Positions 1-7,498 are shown, numbered from the stretch's first letter. The stretch is DNA of 11,648 nucleotides from Baffinella frigidus (GCA_026770585.1 MU647269.1:67016-78663), one strand, 5' to 3'. The notes: generated by a model from the letters alone, not told the origin. Translations and numbers: made by a program.

Positions 1-102
1 TGTTTAGTGTTTAGTGTTTAGTGTTTAGTGTTTAGTGTTTAGTGTTTAGTGTTTAGTGTTTAGTGTTTAGTGTTTAGTGTTTAGTGTTTAGTGTTTAGTG
101 TT
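1..102 (+). repeat. (TTTAGTG)n heptamer array
   Basis: The period-7 repeat is perfect for the first 102 bases, about 14.6 copies without one mismatch. The unit differs by one base from the plant/alga telomere unit TTTAGGG. It runs off the left edge, so its full length is unknown. The lack of drift points to recent amplification, or to an assembly edge within a long array. Confidence 0.97.
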
Positions 103-192
103 AAGGATTCAGGGATCAGTTTATGGTTTAGGGTTTCGGTTTTCGGTTTTAGGGTGTCGGGTTTCGGGTTTTGGGTTTCGGGTTTCGGCTTT
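103..192 (+). repeat. Degenerate telomere-like tract (TTTCGGG/TTTAGGG)
   Basis: Directly after the perfect array the sequence becomes mixed G-rich heptamers and octamers such as TTTAGGG, TTTCGGG and TTTTGGG. The G-rich strand is on +. It looks like a decayed interstitial telomeric repeat. No gene is seen. Confidence 0.75.
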
Positions 193-600
193 GAAGGGAC
201 GGGCCATCGGCTCTGACGTGCTCACACCACAGTAGCCACGCCCGTCCTCGCTAGCGGTGGTAGGTAGAGGTTTGAAAAGTCTCTGGGGGTAATACGTTTG
301 AAAAGTGTCTGAGGGTAATACATAAGAAAAAGAAGGAGCATGGAGGAAGGGACGGACCACTGGCTCTGACGTGGCAACAACGCGGTAGTCAAACCCTCCA
401 GTCTCTGAGGGTAATAAAGAAGAACACGGAGAACAAGAAGAAGGAGGAGGGAGGGAGGGACGGGCCATCGGCTCCGAAGTGCTCACCCCGCGGCTTAGCA
501 TTTAGGGTTTTGGTTGTCGGTTTTAGGGTTTAGGGTTTAAGGTTGAGGGTTGAGGGACGGACCATTGGCTCTGACGTGGCTACGACGCGGTAGGTACCCC
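193..600. repeat. Four interspersed copies of a GGGACGGRCC segment
   Basis: Four related segments start near 193, 353, 455 and 552. Each begins with a GGGACGG(G/A)CCA core followed by GGCTC. Copies 1 and 3 continue with a GTGCTCAC motif and copies 2 and 4 with GACGTGGC, so two subtypes alternate. Between them lie a repeated CTGAGGGTAATA motif (near 287, 309, 405) and another telomere-like stretch (about 495-553). The long open frame on the minus strand here (121-501) follows the repeats and shows no recognisable protein. Confidence 0.7.
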
Positions 601-1060
601 TCCCAGTCGGCACTTCCATCTGTCCCACCCCACACGGATAGGAGAAATTAGTTAGGGCGTAGTAAATTCAATTAGGCCTCCTAATTAAATTACAACGCTA
701 AATAGGGAACTGGTTCAGTTATCTTGCGAAAAACGATACGGTAGGTACCCCTCCCGGTCGGCACCTCAATCTGCTCCACCCCATACCACTCAGCGTGGAA
801 ATCCAATTTTTGTGTGTGCTACCTTAGGGGCTTTTTTGTGTGTGATATCTCAGGATGTTTTGCTATGATACAGCTACCGCGAGGCTAAGCTCCGACGCGG
901 AAGGTGCTCCTCCCGGTCGGCACAATCTGTCCCACCCCACACCGCTCAGCGCTCAGTCCTACCCAAGCGCCCCAGTGAACTTTGGTAGTGACAGTTGGAC
1001 TGTCCCACACAACTCAGCACACATCCCATTTTTCTGTGTGCTATCTTAGGGGTTTGACAT
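586..1060 (+). repeat. Three diverged copies of a ~150-bp repeat
   Basis: Segments starting near 586, 735 and 889 share the order: CGCGGTAGGTACCCCTCCC-like start, GTCGGCAC, a run like CTGTCCCACCCCACAC, then CTCAGCG. The second and third copies end in TGTGTGCTAYCTTAGGGG. The spacing of about 150 bp and the same order in each copy show tandem duplication. The open frame at 855-1049 lies wholly inside the third copy and is not considered a gene. From 1061 to 1185 I see nothing beyond AC-rich sequence. Confidence 0.7.
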
Positions 1061-1185
1061 GAAACCACCACTAAAAAAACCCGTCACATTTTCTTCAGCA
1101 TTAAACAACCAACAAAACCCCCTTCACTTTTCTTCACCATAAACTATGAACAAAACTGCTGATTTAAGTTTCGTCCGCACCTTGT

Positions 1186-1223
1186 AAAAGGGGTCAGCTG
1201 ACCCCTTTTTCGGGCCCGAAAAA
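1186..1223. repeat. Two back-to-back perfect palindromes
   Basis: Positions 1186-1209 form a perfect 24-bp palindrome whose left half is AAAAGGGGTCAG. It overlaps a perfect 18-bp palindrome at 1206-1223 (TTTTTCGGGCCCGAAAAA). The TTTT at 1206-1209 belongs to both, so only one of the two stems can form at a time in single-stranded nucleic acid. No gene lies within 800 bp, and the role is unknown. Confidence 0.85.
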
Positions 1224-1390
1224 GTCCATCCGAGGGATGTCCTGGAACTCCAGCTTCACCACGCCAGATTCTCGGAAGGAGTCGCCTAAAGCCAATTCCC
1301 CGAAAGAAATGAGGGGAATGGTGTCAACTTTCGGAATAACTGAACGCCAAAATTGGCGTTCGGAAAGAGCCGAAGCCCCTCGAGCAAAGA

Positions 1391-2045
1391 TCCTTTAGGT
1401 CCTTTAGGTTTTGATTTCGCCCAACATAGCCCAACGACACGCCCTTCCGTAGAAAGGACTGCAGAGAAAGCATTTTTGCTTCCGGATCGCGTTTTGCTCT
1501 CCAGTGCAGAGGCTCGTGAAGAGGGGATAAAGGGTGACTCTGTTGGGGTGTTTGATTTAGGTCCTTTAGGTTTTAATTTCTCCCAACATGGCCCAACGAC
1601 GCGCCCTTCCGTAGAAAGCATCTGCAGAGAAAGCATTTTTGCTTTCGGATCGCGTCTTTAGGTCCTTAAGGTTTTAATTTCGCCCAACGTAGCCTAACGA
1701 CACGCTCTTCCGTAGAAAGGACTGCAGAGAAAGCATGTTTGCTTTCGCATCCTATAGGTCCTTTAGGTTTTGATTTCTCCCAACATGGCCCAACGACACG
1801 CCTTTCCGTGGAAAAGATCTGCAGAAAAAGCATTTTTGCTTTGCGTTTCGCTCTCCATCCTTTAGATCCTTTAGGTTCTTCGAGCTCCCAACATAGGCGG
1901 ACACCGGAACTGGTTCTGCAGAAAAGCCATGCTTCCTTTCGGATCACATTCAGGCCCCCCGGTGCAGAGGATCGCGGCAGAAACCGCTCCAGCAGCATCC
2001 TTTAGGTCCTTGAGGTTTTAATTTCTCCCAACATAGGATATCCTT
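1391..2045 (+). repeat. Tandem array with ~99-bp monomer
   Basis: Monomers begin with a TTTAGGTCCTTTAGG-like motif near 1391, 1556, 1655, 1753, 1859 and 1999. The spacings are about 165, 99, 98, 106 and 140 bp. The 165-bp unit holds an extra segment of about 60 bp near 1494-1555. A typical monomer continues with ATTTCKCCCAACATRGCCCA, CGACACGCCCTTCCGT, CTGCAGAGAAAGCA and TGCTTTCGGATCGC. Each full monomer contains a small hairpin, GAAAGCA-loop-TGCTTTC. The array is open in several frames on both strands, giving overlapping open frames that only track the repeat. It may lie in an intron of the gene proposed downstream. Confidence 0.85.
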
Positions 2046-2063
2046 TACATTTAGTCCTTGCAG

Positions 2064-2378
2064 ACACTTATTGAAACAATTCCGAAACCTAGGAAACCGT
2101 GTAAGACGCGCCGGTCGGATGGACGGAGATCCCCGAAATATCGCGGGAGAACTTCCGCGGAGATGGCGATGATCATGGCTGAGCCAATGTTCGAATGCGC
2201 TAGGATAGACACCATGAAGCGCGGCCTGGCGGGGCTTATGGCGGGAATCCTGTCGCACATCAACTCCGTCCCCACGCCTTCGAAGGCGTCCGCTCCCGAC
2301 GTTCCTCTCGACTGGGAAATAATCGCTAACCTCTGCGAGGAGAGAATTAGCGCTGCGGAAGGCTCGCTGTCCTCAGAG
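2064..2378 (+). CDS. Putative internal exon, unrecognised protein
   Basis: I do not recognise the protein. The segment is bounded by a good 3' splice site (CCTTGCAG ending at 2063, after a pyrimidine-rich stretch) and a consensus-like 5' splice site (CAGAG|GTGCGT, donor GT at 2379-2380). It contains exactly 105 codons without a stop, phase 0 at both ends. From about codon 31 onward most third positions are G or C, as in the histone genes; the first 30 codons are more balanced. The peptide begins with a basic part (residues 10-30, rich in R/K) and continues with a likely helical part containing GLAGLMAGILSHINSV and, near the end, LDWEIIANLCEERI. No start codon is seen; upstream exons would lie beyond the tandem array or have been lost. 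An alternative is a chance open frame: the same interval is also open on the minus strand. Confidence 0.35.
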
Positions 2379-2727
2379 GTGCGTGTACCCAACGACAGAC
2401 CGCCCAACGAACTTCAGCCGTGGACACCTGGCCATCGACAGCCGTTCAGCACCTTGTGGGATCCCGTCTGGCAGCGCTGTGACTGTTGGCTCGCGTGCAG
2501 GACCTAAGACGAGCGTGGCACTACTGCGCGCGAGGGAGCAGCGAGCAATCGGCGGGGGGGGATCTGACGCCTTTGCAGATTGGGGATCGCTTGCAGCAGG
2601 TCAGACTCCCTGCGGCTGCTGCCTCCAACCCCACACCACCCCTTACGCAGAGGATGGTTTGTTTCACAGAACCTGCCTCGCAAGACCGTCCTCTTGCTAG
2701 CTCGCCATTAACCATGGTGCTCGTCAG

Positions 2728-2853
2728 GCCGTGGCGGAGGAGGCGGTTGCGACGACGCTGGAGTTCCTCGGGGCGCGCAGCGGAGGAGAATGGGACGGGT
2801 CTCCGAAGAAGAAGGCGCGGACGCTGCGGGTGCGGCCCTCCCACCAGCCCTGA
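2728..2853 (+). CDS. Putative last exon with C-terminal basic tail
   Basis: After an AG at 2726-2727 (CTCGTCAG) there are 41 codons and a TGA at 2851-2853. About 36 of 41 third positions are G or C, stronger coding bias than anything nearby except the histones. The reading phase matches the exon ending at 2378, implying a 349-bp intron of GT...AG type. The peptide starts with an alanine/glutamate-rich helical stretch (AVAEEAVATTLEFLGA) and ends with a nuclear-localisation-like SPKKKAR about 12 residues from the stop. Joined to the previous exon, it continues an acidic helix smoothly. The function is unknown. It could be the end of a real nuclear protein gene or a gene fragment carried with the repeats. 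Confidence 0.4.
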   Translation, partial: AVAEEAVATTLEFLGARSGGEWDGSPKKKARTLRVRPSHQP

Positions 2854-3161
2854 GATTGTGAGCAAATCGTCTTTTCGAGTCAGGTGGTTTGTACTTGAGG
2901 TCATTGGATTCCGACGACCGCCAGTACAGATCAAGGGGATTGAAGCAGGCGATTTTCTCCCATTCTCAGAACGCTGCGGGAGCGCTCCCCAGCTCTGTCT
3001 CAGTCTATTTGGGCTCACCAGTTTTGTGAGCCCGGGCTCTTTGCCGCTCCAAAGTTCCAAAGTCGACGAATTTTTACCGTAACCCCAGCATGTCGACTTG
3101 AGAATAGTCGGTCAACCCGCCTGAGGCAGCGATAGTACTCTGCCAGCGCCTCGGTGCTGAT
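2854..3161. other. Intergenic; one short hairpin
   Basis: No gene is supported here. The only clear structure is GGGCTCAC (3011-3018) paired with GTGAGCCC (3026-3033) around a 7-nt loop. It would sit about 160-180 nt after the stop of the putative gene, so it could fold in a 3' untranslated region. The long open frame continuing to 3082 in another phase is not supported by codon bias. Confidence 0.5.
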
Positions 3162-3170
3162 TCTCTCTCG

Positions 3171-3212
<42 letters not shown>

Positions 3213-3216
3213 CTCG

Positions 3217-3252
<36 letters not shown>
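3162..3252 (+). repeat. (CT)n microsatellite
   Basis: Two long CT dinucleotide runs (about 3174-3209 and 3221-3251) are separated by a short CGCTCTCGCGCG interruption. The arginine/glutamate-repeat open frame on the minus strand (3112-3339) is an artefact of this tract. Confidence 0.97.
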
Positions 3253-3255
<3 letters not shown>

Positions 3256-3354
3256 AGGCAGAGCTAGGCCCCTACCTCCCGGCGGGTGCGGCCCTTTCCC
3301 CTTTTTTGTCACTCTCGACACAGGTCCCCCATCAGCCACCAGAAGTGAACTAAA

Positions 3355-3421
3355 GCAAAAGTTGATTTCGCCTGCCGACTAAAACCTGAAAGTTTAGTCT
3401 GCAGGGGAAATCAACTTTTGC
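3355..3421. repeat. 67-bp near-perfect foldback hairpin
   Basis: Left arm 3355-3383 and right arm 3393-3421 pair over 29 bp with 2 mismatches around a 9-nt loop. The arms begin GCAAAAGTTGATTTC, and the base of the loop is closed by GACTAAA/TTTAGTC. The length fits a tiny MITE or a small-RNA precursor-like stem. Another hairpin at 11247-11301 has the same loop-closing heptamers. Confidence 0.9.
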
Positions 3422-3784
3422 CATGCTTCGATTTGGTTCTCTCCTGAGGGTTGGTGGCTAGGTAGGCCCTGGAGCCTTGAGTGGAGTGATACACACGTCT
3501 ATGCGCCTTAAGAAACGGGTGCGCTCCTTCTTCCAGGCGGGGACCACGCGCACGATTTCGCTTTCTGAACGGATTGCCCACCCGCGGCAGTCAGCCCTGG
3601 AGGGGGCAAGTGTTGCATGAATCGCCCGGGAATTCCCCCCAGGAATTCTCCCCATGAATCGCCTGGGAATTCCCCCCAGCAGGTTTGCTGTGTTATCGTT
3701 TCGGTGAATGGTGTATACGCGGCACGCTTTCCAGTGAATGCTTTACAAACGCGGCAGGTGTCGGTGGTGCTTCCGCCGGACGGC
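3422..3784 (+). other. Unassigned sequence with a 37-bp-spaced duplication
   Basis: No gene is supported. A 26-bp segment starting ATGAATCGCC at 3617-3642 is repeated at 3654-3679 with one mismatch. It contains GGGAATTCCCCCCAG. The open frame at 3617-3838 comes from this duplication plus the repeat that follows it. Confidence 0.6.
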
Positions 3785-4455
3785 GAGCTGATGCCCTCGC
3801 CCGCCGCGCCCACTGCCTCGACCAAGCAGGTCGTGTGACTGATTTGACTGAATGACTGGCTGTCTGTCTGACTGACTGGCTGGCTGACTGGCTGACTGAC
3901 TCACTGGCTGACTGACTGACTGGCTGGCTGGTGTGACGGACATCCGGCCCGCCGCGCCCACGGCTTCGACCAAGCAGGTCTCGCGAGCGCTGTTGCTAGC
4001 TCAGCCTCAGAAAATCTGGGTTCCCCATTAAATACACTTAGGCGCTCTTCGTACTGGAGCGTTTGTACGGAGCCCGCCGCGCCCACTGCCTCGACCAAGC
4101 AGGTCGTGTGACTGATTTGACTGGATGACTGACTGTCTGTCTGACTGACTGGCTGGCTGACTGACTGGTGTGACGGACTGATGTGCCGGACGGACTGACT
4201 GACTGACTGTCTAACTGACTGACTAACTGGCGTGCTGACTTATGTGACTGACTGACTGACTGACTGACCCACTGCTTCGACCAAGCAGGTCTCGCGAGCG
4301 CTGTTTCTATCTCTGCCCCAGTAAATCAGGGCTCAGTTAATCTGGGCTCCCTATTAATACATTTAGACGCTCCTTGTACTGGAGCGTTTGTACGGATGGC
4401 GAGCTGATGCCCTCGCCCGCCGCGCCCACTGCCTCGACCAAGCAGGTCGTGCCGC
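3785..4455 (+). repeat. Higher-order tandem repeat with TGAC microsatellites
   Basis: A core, CCGCCGCGCCCACTGCCTCG followed by ACCAAGCAGGTC, occurs near 3800, 3946, 4074, 4262 (partial) and 4405. Two subtypes alternate. In one, the core is followed by GTGTGACTGATTTGACTG and a TGAC/TGGC tetranucleotide array (3850-3935 and 4125-4268). In the other, it is followed by TCGCGAGCGCTGTT and a segment ending ACTGGAGCGTTTGTACGG (ending near 4077 and 4394). The combined unit is about 290-325 bp, present roughly two and a half times. The minus-strand open frames beginning MVEAVGAAG all start in the core and are artefacts. Confidence 0.85.
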
Positions 4456-4534
4456 ATCAACCTCTCTAGCGGTCCTTCACCCAATAGGAAAGCTCCCAAC
4501 CAGAACCGGGGTGTCTCAACCAGTAATGCGTCTG

Positions 4535-4728
4535 GTGCGAGCGCTGTTTTGAGCGCCTTCTAGCTCTGCCTGATTTTTTATTCTGGCTCTTCCTAAAGGC
4601 TTTCTACTCGCCCTTTTGTACAGGCTTTCTGCTCTGAAATGCTTTTGAGGACGAGCCAGTCTAAAACTCAGGCAGGGCTAGGTCTTGCCTCTTGCCGCGA
4701 GCGCTATTTCGAGCGCCTTGCAAGGCGC
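4535..4728. mobile_element. 116-bp TA-flanked MITE between direct repeats
   Basis: The element spans 4563-4678 and is flanked by TA at 4561-4562 and 4679-4680. Its terminal inverted repeats begin GCTCTGCCTGA on the left and GCCCTGCCTGA on the right, and the similarity runs about 27 bp to CTGGCTC with several mismatches. It has no coding capacity. The size and TA target fit a Tc1/mariner-type non-autonomous element. On both sides lies a GCGAGCGCT-NTTTTGAGCGCCTT-like direct repeat (about 4535-4559 and 4697-4721); the right copy merges into a perfect 16-bp palindrome GCGCCTTGCAAGGCGC at 4713-4728. A truncated relative is at 5996-6075. Confidence 0.7.
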
Positions 4729-4792
4729 AGACGTGATGGCCACCAAAGCTCGACCGATTGTATGCGACGCCGAGCAGGGGAGCTCCGGCCCC

Positions 4793-5204
4793 GCGGAATC
4801 GCCCGGAATCACTAAATGACTTGAAAACCATTCGTGGAATTTATCTCACAATCTGATACGACGACGCTCAGGGGGCGGAATCGCCCGTGAAATCGTCCGA
4901 AATTTACTACTCAAACGGCGTATACTAGTGACAGTAAAGCAACTGTGTAGTAAATTTCGCTGCCCATTTTTATGTTATTTTATTTAATTAAACGATGTTC
5001 CCGGATGAGCGCAGGGCAACGCCGGCCCCGCGGAATCACCCGCGAAGTCGAACGAAATTTACTACACAGAAGGCGCCTACTAGTAATAGTACAGCAACTG
5101 TGTAGTAAATTTCGTTGCCCATTTAATTGAATTTCGTCGCCCATGTAATTAATTTTCCTTTAATTAAATGGTGTTCCCGGATGAGAGCAGGGCAGCGTCG
5201 GGCC
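4793..5204 (+). repeat. ~155-bp tandem units containing a 62-bp hairpin
   Basis: A GCGGAATCRCCCG motif starts units near 4793, 4876, 5031 and 5205. The second and third units each contain a 62-bp foldback (4898-4959 and 5053-5114), then TTGCCCAT, an AT-rich TTTAATTAAA stretch and GTTCCCGGATGAG. The hairpin arms are CGAAATTTACTACACA and its exact 16-nt complement in the copy at 5053; the copy at 4898 has one arm substitution. The middle of both hairpins keeps ACTAGT. The hairpin may be a small transposon amplified with the host repeat. Confidence 0.8.
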
Positions 5205-5405
5205 CGCGGAATCGCCCGCGAAATCGAACCAGACGAAGTCGACCGCGCTCACGCCCGGCCAGGTCTGCCTACGCGGGAGGGCTAAATGCCATTTTACGCG
5301 TCTTTCTATCATTTTTCCTGAGTCTATTATTTTTCGTTGAAATCGCCCGCTAAATCGAACCAGACGAGGTCGACTGCGCTCACGCCTGGACAGGTCTGTG
5401 CCCTC

Positions 5406-5524
5406 AGGGAGGGAGGGAGGGAGAGGGAGGGAGGGAGGGAGGGTGGGAGAGAGAGGGAGATGGAGAGGGAGAGGGAGAGGGAGAGGGAGAGGGAGAGGGA
5501 GAGGGAGGGAGAGAGAGAGAGAGA
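5406..5524 (+). repeat. GGGA/GAGGGA/GA microsatellite
   Basis: A continuous purine-only tract on the + strand apart from rare T. It moves from GGGA units to GAGGGA units to GA dinucleotides. It interrupts a copy of the surrounding repeat family. The low-complexity arginine/glutamate or proline/serine open frames overlapping it are artefacts. Confidence 0.95.
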
Positions 5525-5995
5525 CGTTTCGGCACGAGTCCCTGCAGAGCTCGTCGACCGTGCTGACGCCTGGCCAGGTCTGCCACACGAGAACGCTACA
5601 AGGGTCTATTTAAAACCGAGATGTAGCCTTTGCGTGGTAACTTTCATTGCCTCTGGAGCTATTCTTCTGCCTCTGGAGCCATTCTATACCATGCCCTCCC
5701 CCCCTGCCCACCTCACCCCCTCCCAAAGATGAGGTTCGGCACGATTCCCAGAAGAGGTGCGAAGTCGACAGCGCTCACGCCCGGCCAGATCTGTCTACGC
5801 GGGAGAGCTAAATGTCATTTTACGCGTCTTTCTATTATTTTCCCTGATTTTTTCTATTATTTCCCCTTGAAATCGGCAAAGGTTGCCGGGAATGCCCACA
5901 CATAATTGACTATGATCTTTGTTCTAACCGCAAGATCTGATCTTGCGGTCGAGACGCCGGGCGCAAAGTCGACAGCGCTCACGCCCGGCCAGGTC

Positions 5996-6075
5996 CTAGC
6001 TCTGCCTGAGTTGTATTCTGGCTCGTGCTGAAGGCTTTCTATTCGCCCTTTTGTACTGGATTTTTGCTTTTCCTG
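5996..6075 (+). mobile_element. Truncated MITE flanked by a 17-bp duplication
   Basis: This 80-bp insert starts with TAGCTCTGCCTGA and matches the left part of the 116-bp element at 4563-4678 through the CGCCCTTTTGTAC motif. It then ends in TTTTGCTTTTCCTG, with no matching right end. The 17-bp sequence TCACGCCCGGCCAGGTC lies immediately on both sides (5979-5995 and 6076-6092), splitting one unit of the surrounding repeat. Confidence 0.6.
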
Positions 6076-6260
6076 TCACGCCCGGCCAGGTCTGTCTACG
6101 CGGGAGAGCTAAATGTCATTTTACGCGTCTTTCTATCATTTTCCCTGGGTCTTTCTATTATCTTCCCTTGAAATCGGCAAAGGTTGCCGGCAATGCCCTC
6201 AAATAATTGTCTTTGATTTTTCTTTTAACCGCAAGATCAGTCCGCGGTTGGCCGGTTAAG

Positions 6261-6605
6261 ACATCTAGCCCTCCCGCACAGGTGCGCCCTCCCTTTCCTG
6301 CGAGAAAGGTGCGTTTATTCCGGATCGAAACCAACATGGCCACTACGTATTCCTCCCCCCCTGCGTTTCTCCACCTTACGATACGCCATTTTCAAGGCGG
6401 TTCCCACCTTTCCCGGCGATCCGTGGTACAAATCGGGGGTTGGCTGAAGCCCTCCACCCGCCCTCCGAACTCTGTAGAGAGAATTCCCTGGTGACGATGC
6501 GAAATGTCGGTTAACAAGATGTCTTTGCACTGAGCAACTCTTGATTAGCACCACGATGATAATTGGACCGATGTGCGAGAAGCCCACTGTGTGGTCTGAC
6601 ACGGA
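6261..6605. other. Unassigned region, no confident gene
   Basis: Both strands are open for about 95 codons (plus 6207-6494, minus 6315-6602). Neither translation shows a family I recognise, and third-position bias is weak. A 12-C homopolymer follows at 6606-6617. I cannot call a gene here; if one strand is coding, the stretch 6400-6494 on + is the likelier candidate. Confidence 0.3.
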
Positions 6606-7286
6606 CCCCCCCCCCCCTTCCAGGTGATATCGCTGACGCCGAACTCGGCCGTGTCATAGAGCGGTCTCCTCATCTGCTGGCCACGTGAAAACAATGAAAC
6701 ACGGCCAAAAGTCGACGATGCTGGTACTAAACCCTGTGTTCCGGGTGCAGATGGTATCGCTGACGCCGAACTCGGCGGCGGCGCTCGGGAACAGCGCGGC
6801 CTCTTCGCGGCGAAACAGCGATGCTTCCGCTGACGGCGACGTCTGAGCTGAGGCCTGCGCGGATTCCGGGGCCACAGCGGCACTGACGCCGAGGGCGACG
6901 CGTGAGGAGGGAGAGTCCTGGAAAGTATTCCCTCCACGGGAGTCGCCGCTGGATTCGGCGTCAGAGAATTCGGCGAAACAGCGACGCCGACGCGTGAGGA
7001 CTCTCATGGGAAAGGCCCGCCTCGGGCGTCTCCTTTCTTCTTCTTTCTTCTTCGTGGTTACTCCCAAGCCGACGGCTGACCCGAGGCCTGAGCTGAGGCC
7101 TGAGCGGAATTCGGGGCCACAGCGGGACTGACGCCGACGCCGACGCGTGTGGGGACTCTCATGGGAAAGGCCCACCTCGGGGGTCCGTCCGCATGCGACG
7201 TGGCGAGACAGCGGGGCTTCTGCCGACGCCGATGTCTGAGCTGAGGCGTGCGCGCGGAATGCGGGGTCGCAGCGGCACTGATGTCC
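6606..7286 (+). repeat. GC-rich duplicated segments (GACGCCGA family)
   Basis: Several blocks recur. GTATCGCTGACGCCGAACTC is at about 6627 and 6752. CTGAGCTGAGGCCTG followed by CGGGGCCACAGCGG and ACTGACGCCGA is at about 6843, 7086 and, diverged, 7228. GACGCGTG...GGACTCTCATGGGAAAGGCC is at about 6989, 7142 and, diverged, 7372. The order is shuffled, suggesting repeated unequal exchange. Open frames on the minus strand are alanine/arginine-rich repeat artefacts. Confidence 0.75.
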
Positions 7287-7343
7287 AAGTTAGGGTTGAG
7301 GGTGTGAGGTGTAGGATTCAGGGTGTAGGGTGTAGGGTGTAGG
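7287..7343 (+). repeat. Interstitial telomere-like tract (TGTAGGG)
   Basis: Contains GTTAGGGTTGAGGGTGTGAGG followed by three consecutive GTGTAGG units. The G-rich strand is on +, the same orientation as the tracts at 1-192 and 11394-11597. Confidence 0.7.
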
Positions 7344-7446
7344 TGAAGCCCCCCCAAACCCTCCGTCTGAGGACGGAGAGTCATGGGAAGGGCCCGCCTC
7401 GGGACTTGGTCGTCACGTGGCGCGTGCGCTGGGGCCTGGGCGCGGC

Positions 7447-7498
7447 TTTCTTCTTCTTCTTCTTCTTCTTCTTCTTTCCTCTTTCTTCTTCTTTCTTA
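7447..7498 (+). repeat. (TTC)n microsatellite
   Basis: About ten TTC trinucleotides, then mixed TTTC/TTC units. The polyphenylalanine, polyserine, polyleucine and polylysine open frames over it are artefacts. Confidence 0.95.

Larger units (their letters stand above)
5205..6260 (+). repeat. Dispersed tandem family with GTCGAC...CACGCC core
   Basis: Copies of a unit starting GTCGACNGCGCTCACGCC, then GGCCAGGTCTGTCTACGCGG, GAGAGCTAAATG and TTTTACGCGTCTTTCTAT occur at about 5238, 5369 (cut short), 5552 (cut short), 5764 and 5967/6076 (one copy split by an insertion). Two copies continue with TTGAAATCGGCAAAGGTTGC and end in AACCGCAAGATC. At 5927-5949 that end forms a perfect hairpin (10-bp arms, ACCGCAAGAT, 3-nt loop). 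Every open frame here follows the repeat. No gene is seen. Confidence 0.8.

Noticed and set aside
1286-1661. Overlapping open frames on both strands repeating motifs such as LSTEGRVVG
   Set aside because: Both follow the tandem array. Monomer spacings of 98, 99 and 106 do not preserve frame, so a repeat protein is unlikely.
2051-2407. Minus-strand frame with a hydrophobic stretch (NIGSAMIIAISAEVLPRYF), briefly considered as a membrane-transporter fragment
   Set aside because: No full membrane domain or recognisable family signature. The plus strand has better splice boundaries in the same interval, and the hydrophobic run is what one expects as its antisense shadow.
3011-3033. Intrinsic (bacterial-type) terminator
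   Set aside because: The hairpin is not followed by a T run, and the window is eukaryotic.
2486-3082. 198-codon plus-strand frame
   Set aside because: Arginine-rich, low-complexity translation with no family resemblance. It overlaps the shorter, more strongly biased frame at 2728-2853 in a different phase.
3112-3339. Arginine/glutamate repeat protein
   Set aside because: Pure translation of a CT microsatellite. The same applies to frames over 5398-5613 and 7381-7665.
3838-4290. CRISPR-like array of regularly repeated units
   Set aside because: Units are tetranucleotide microsatellites and diverged higher-order repeats without constant repeat/spacer lengths, in a eukaryotic context.
6207-6602. 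Two opposed ~95-codon frames
   Set aside because: No recognisable domain, weak codon bias, and partly inside a repeat unit. Kept only as unassigned sequence.
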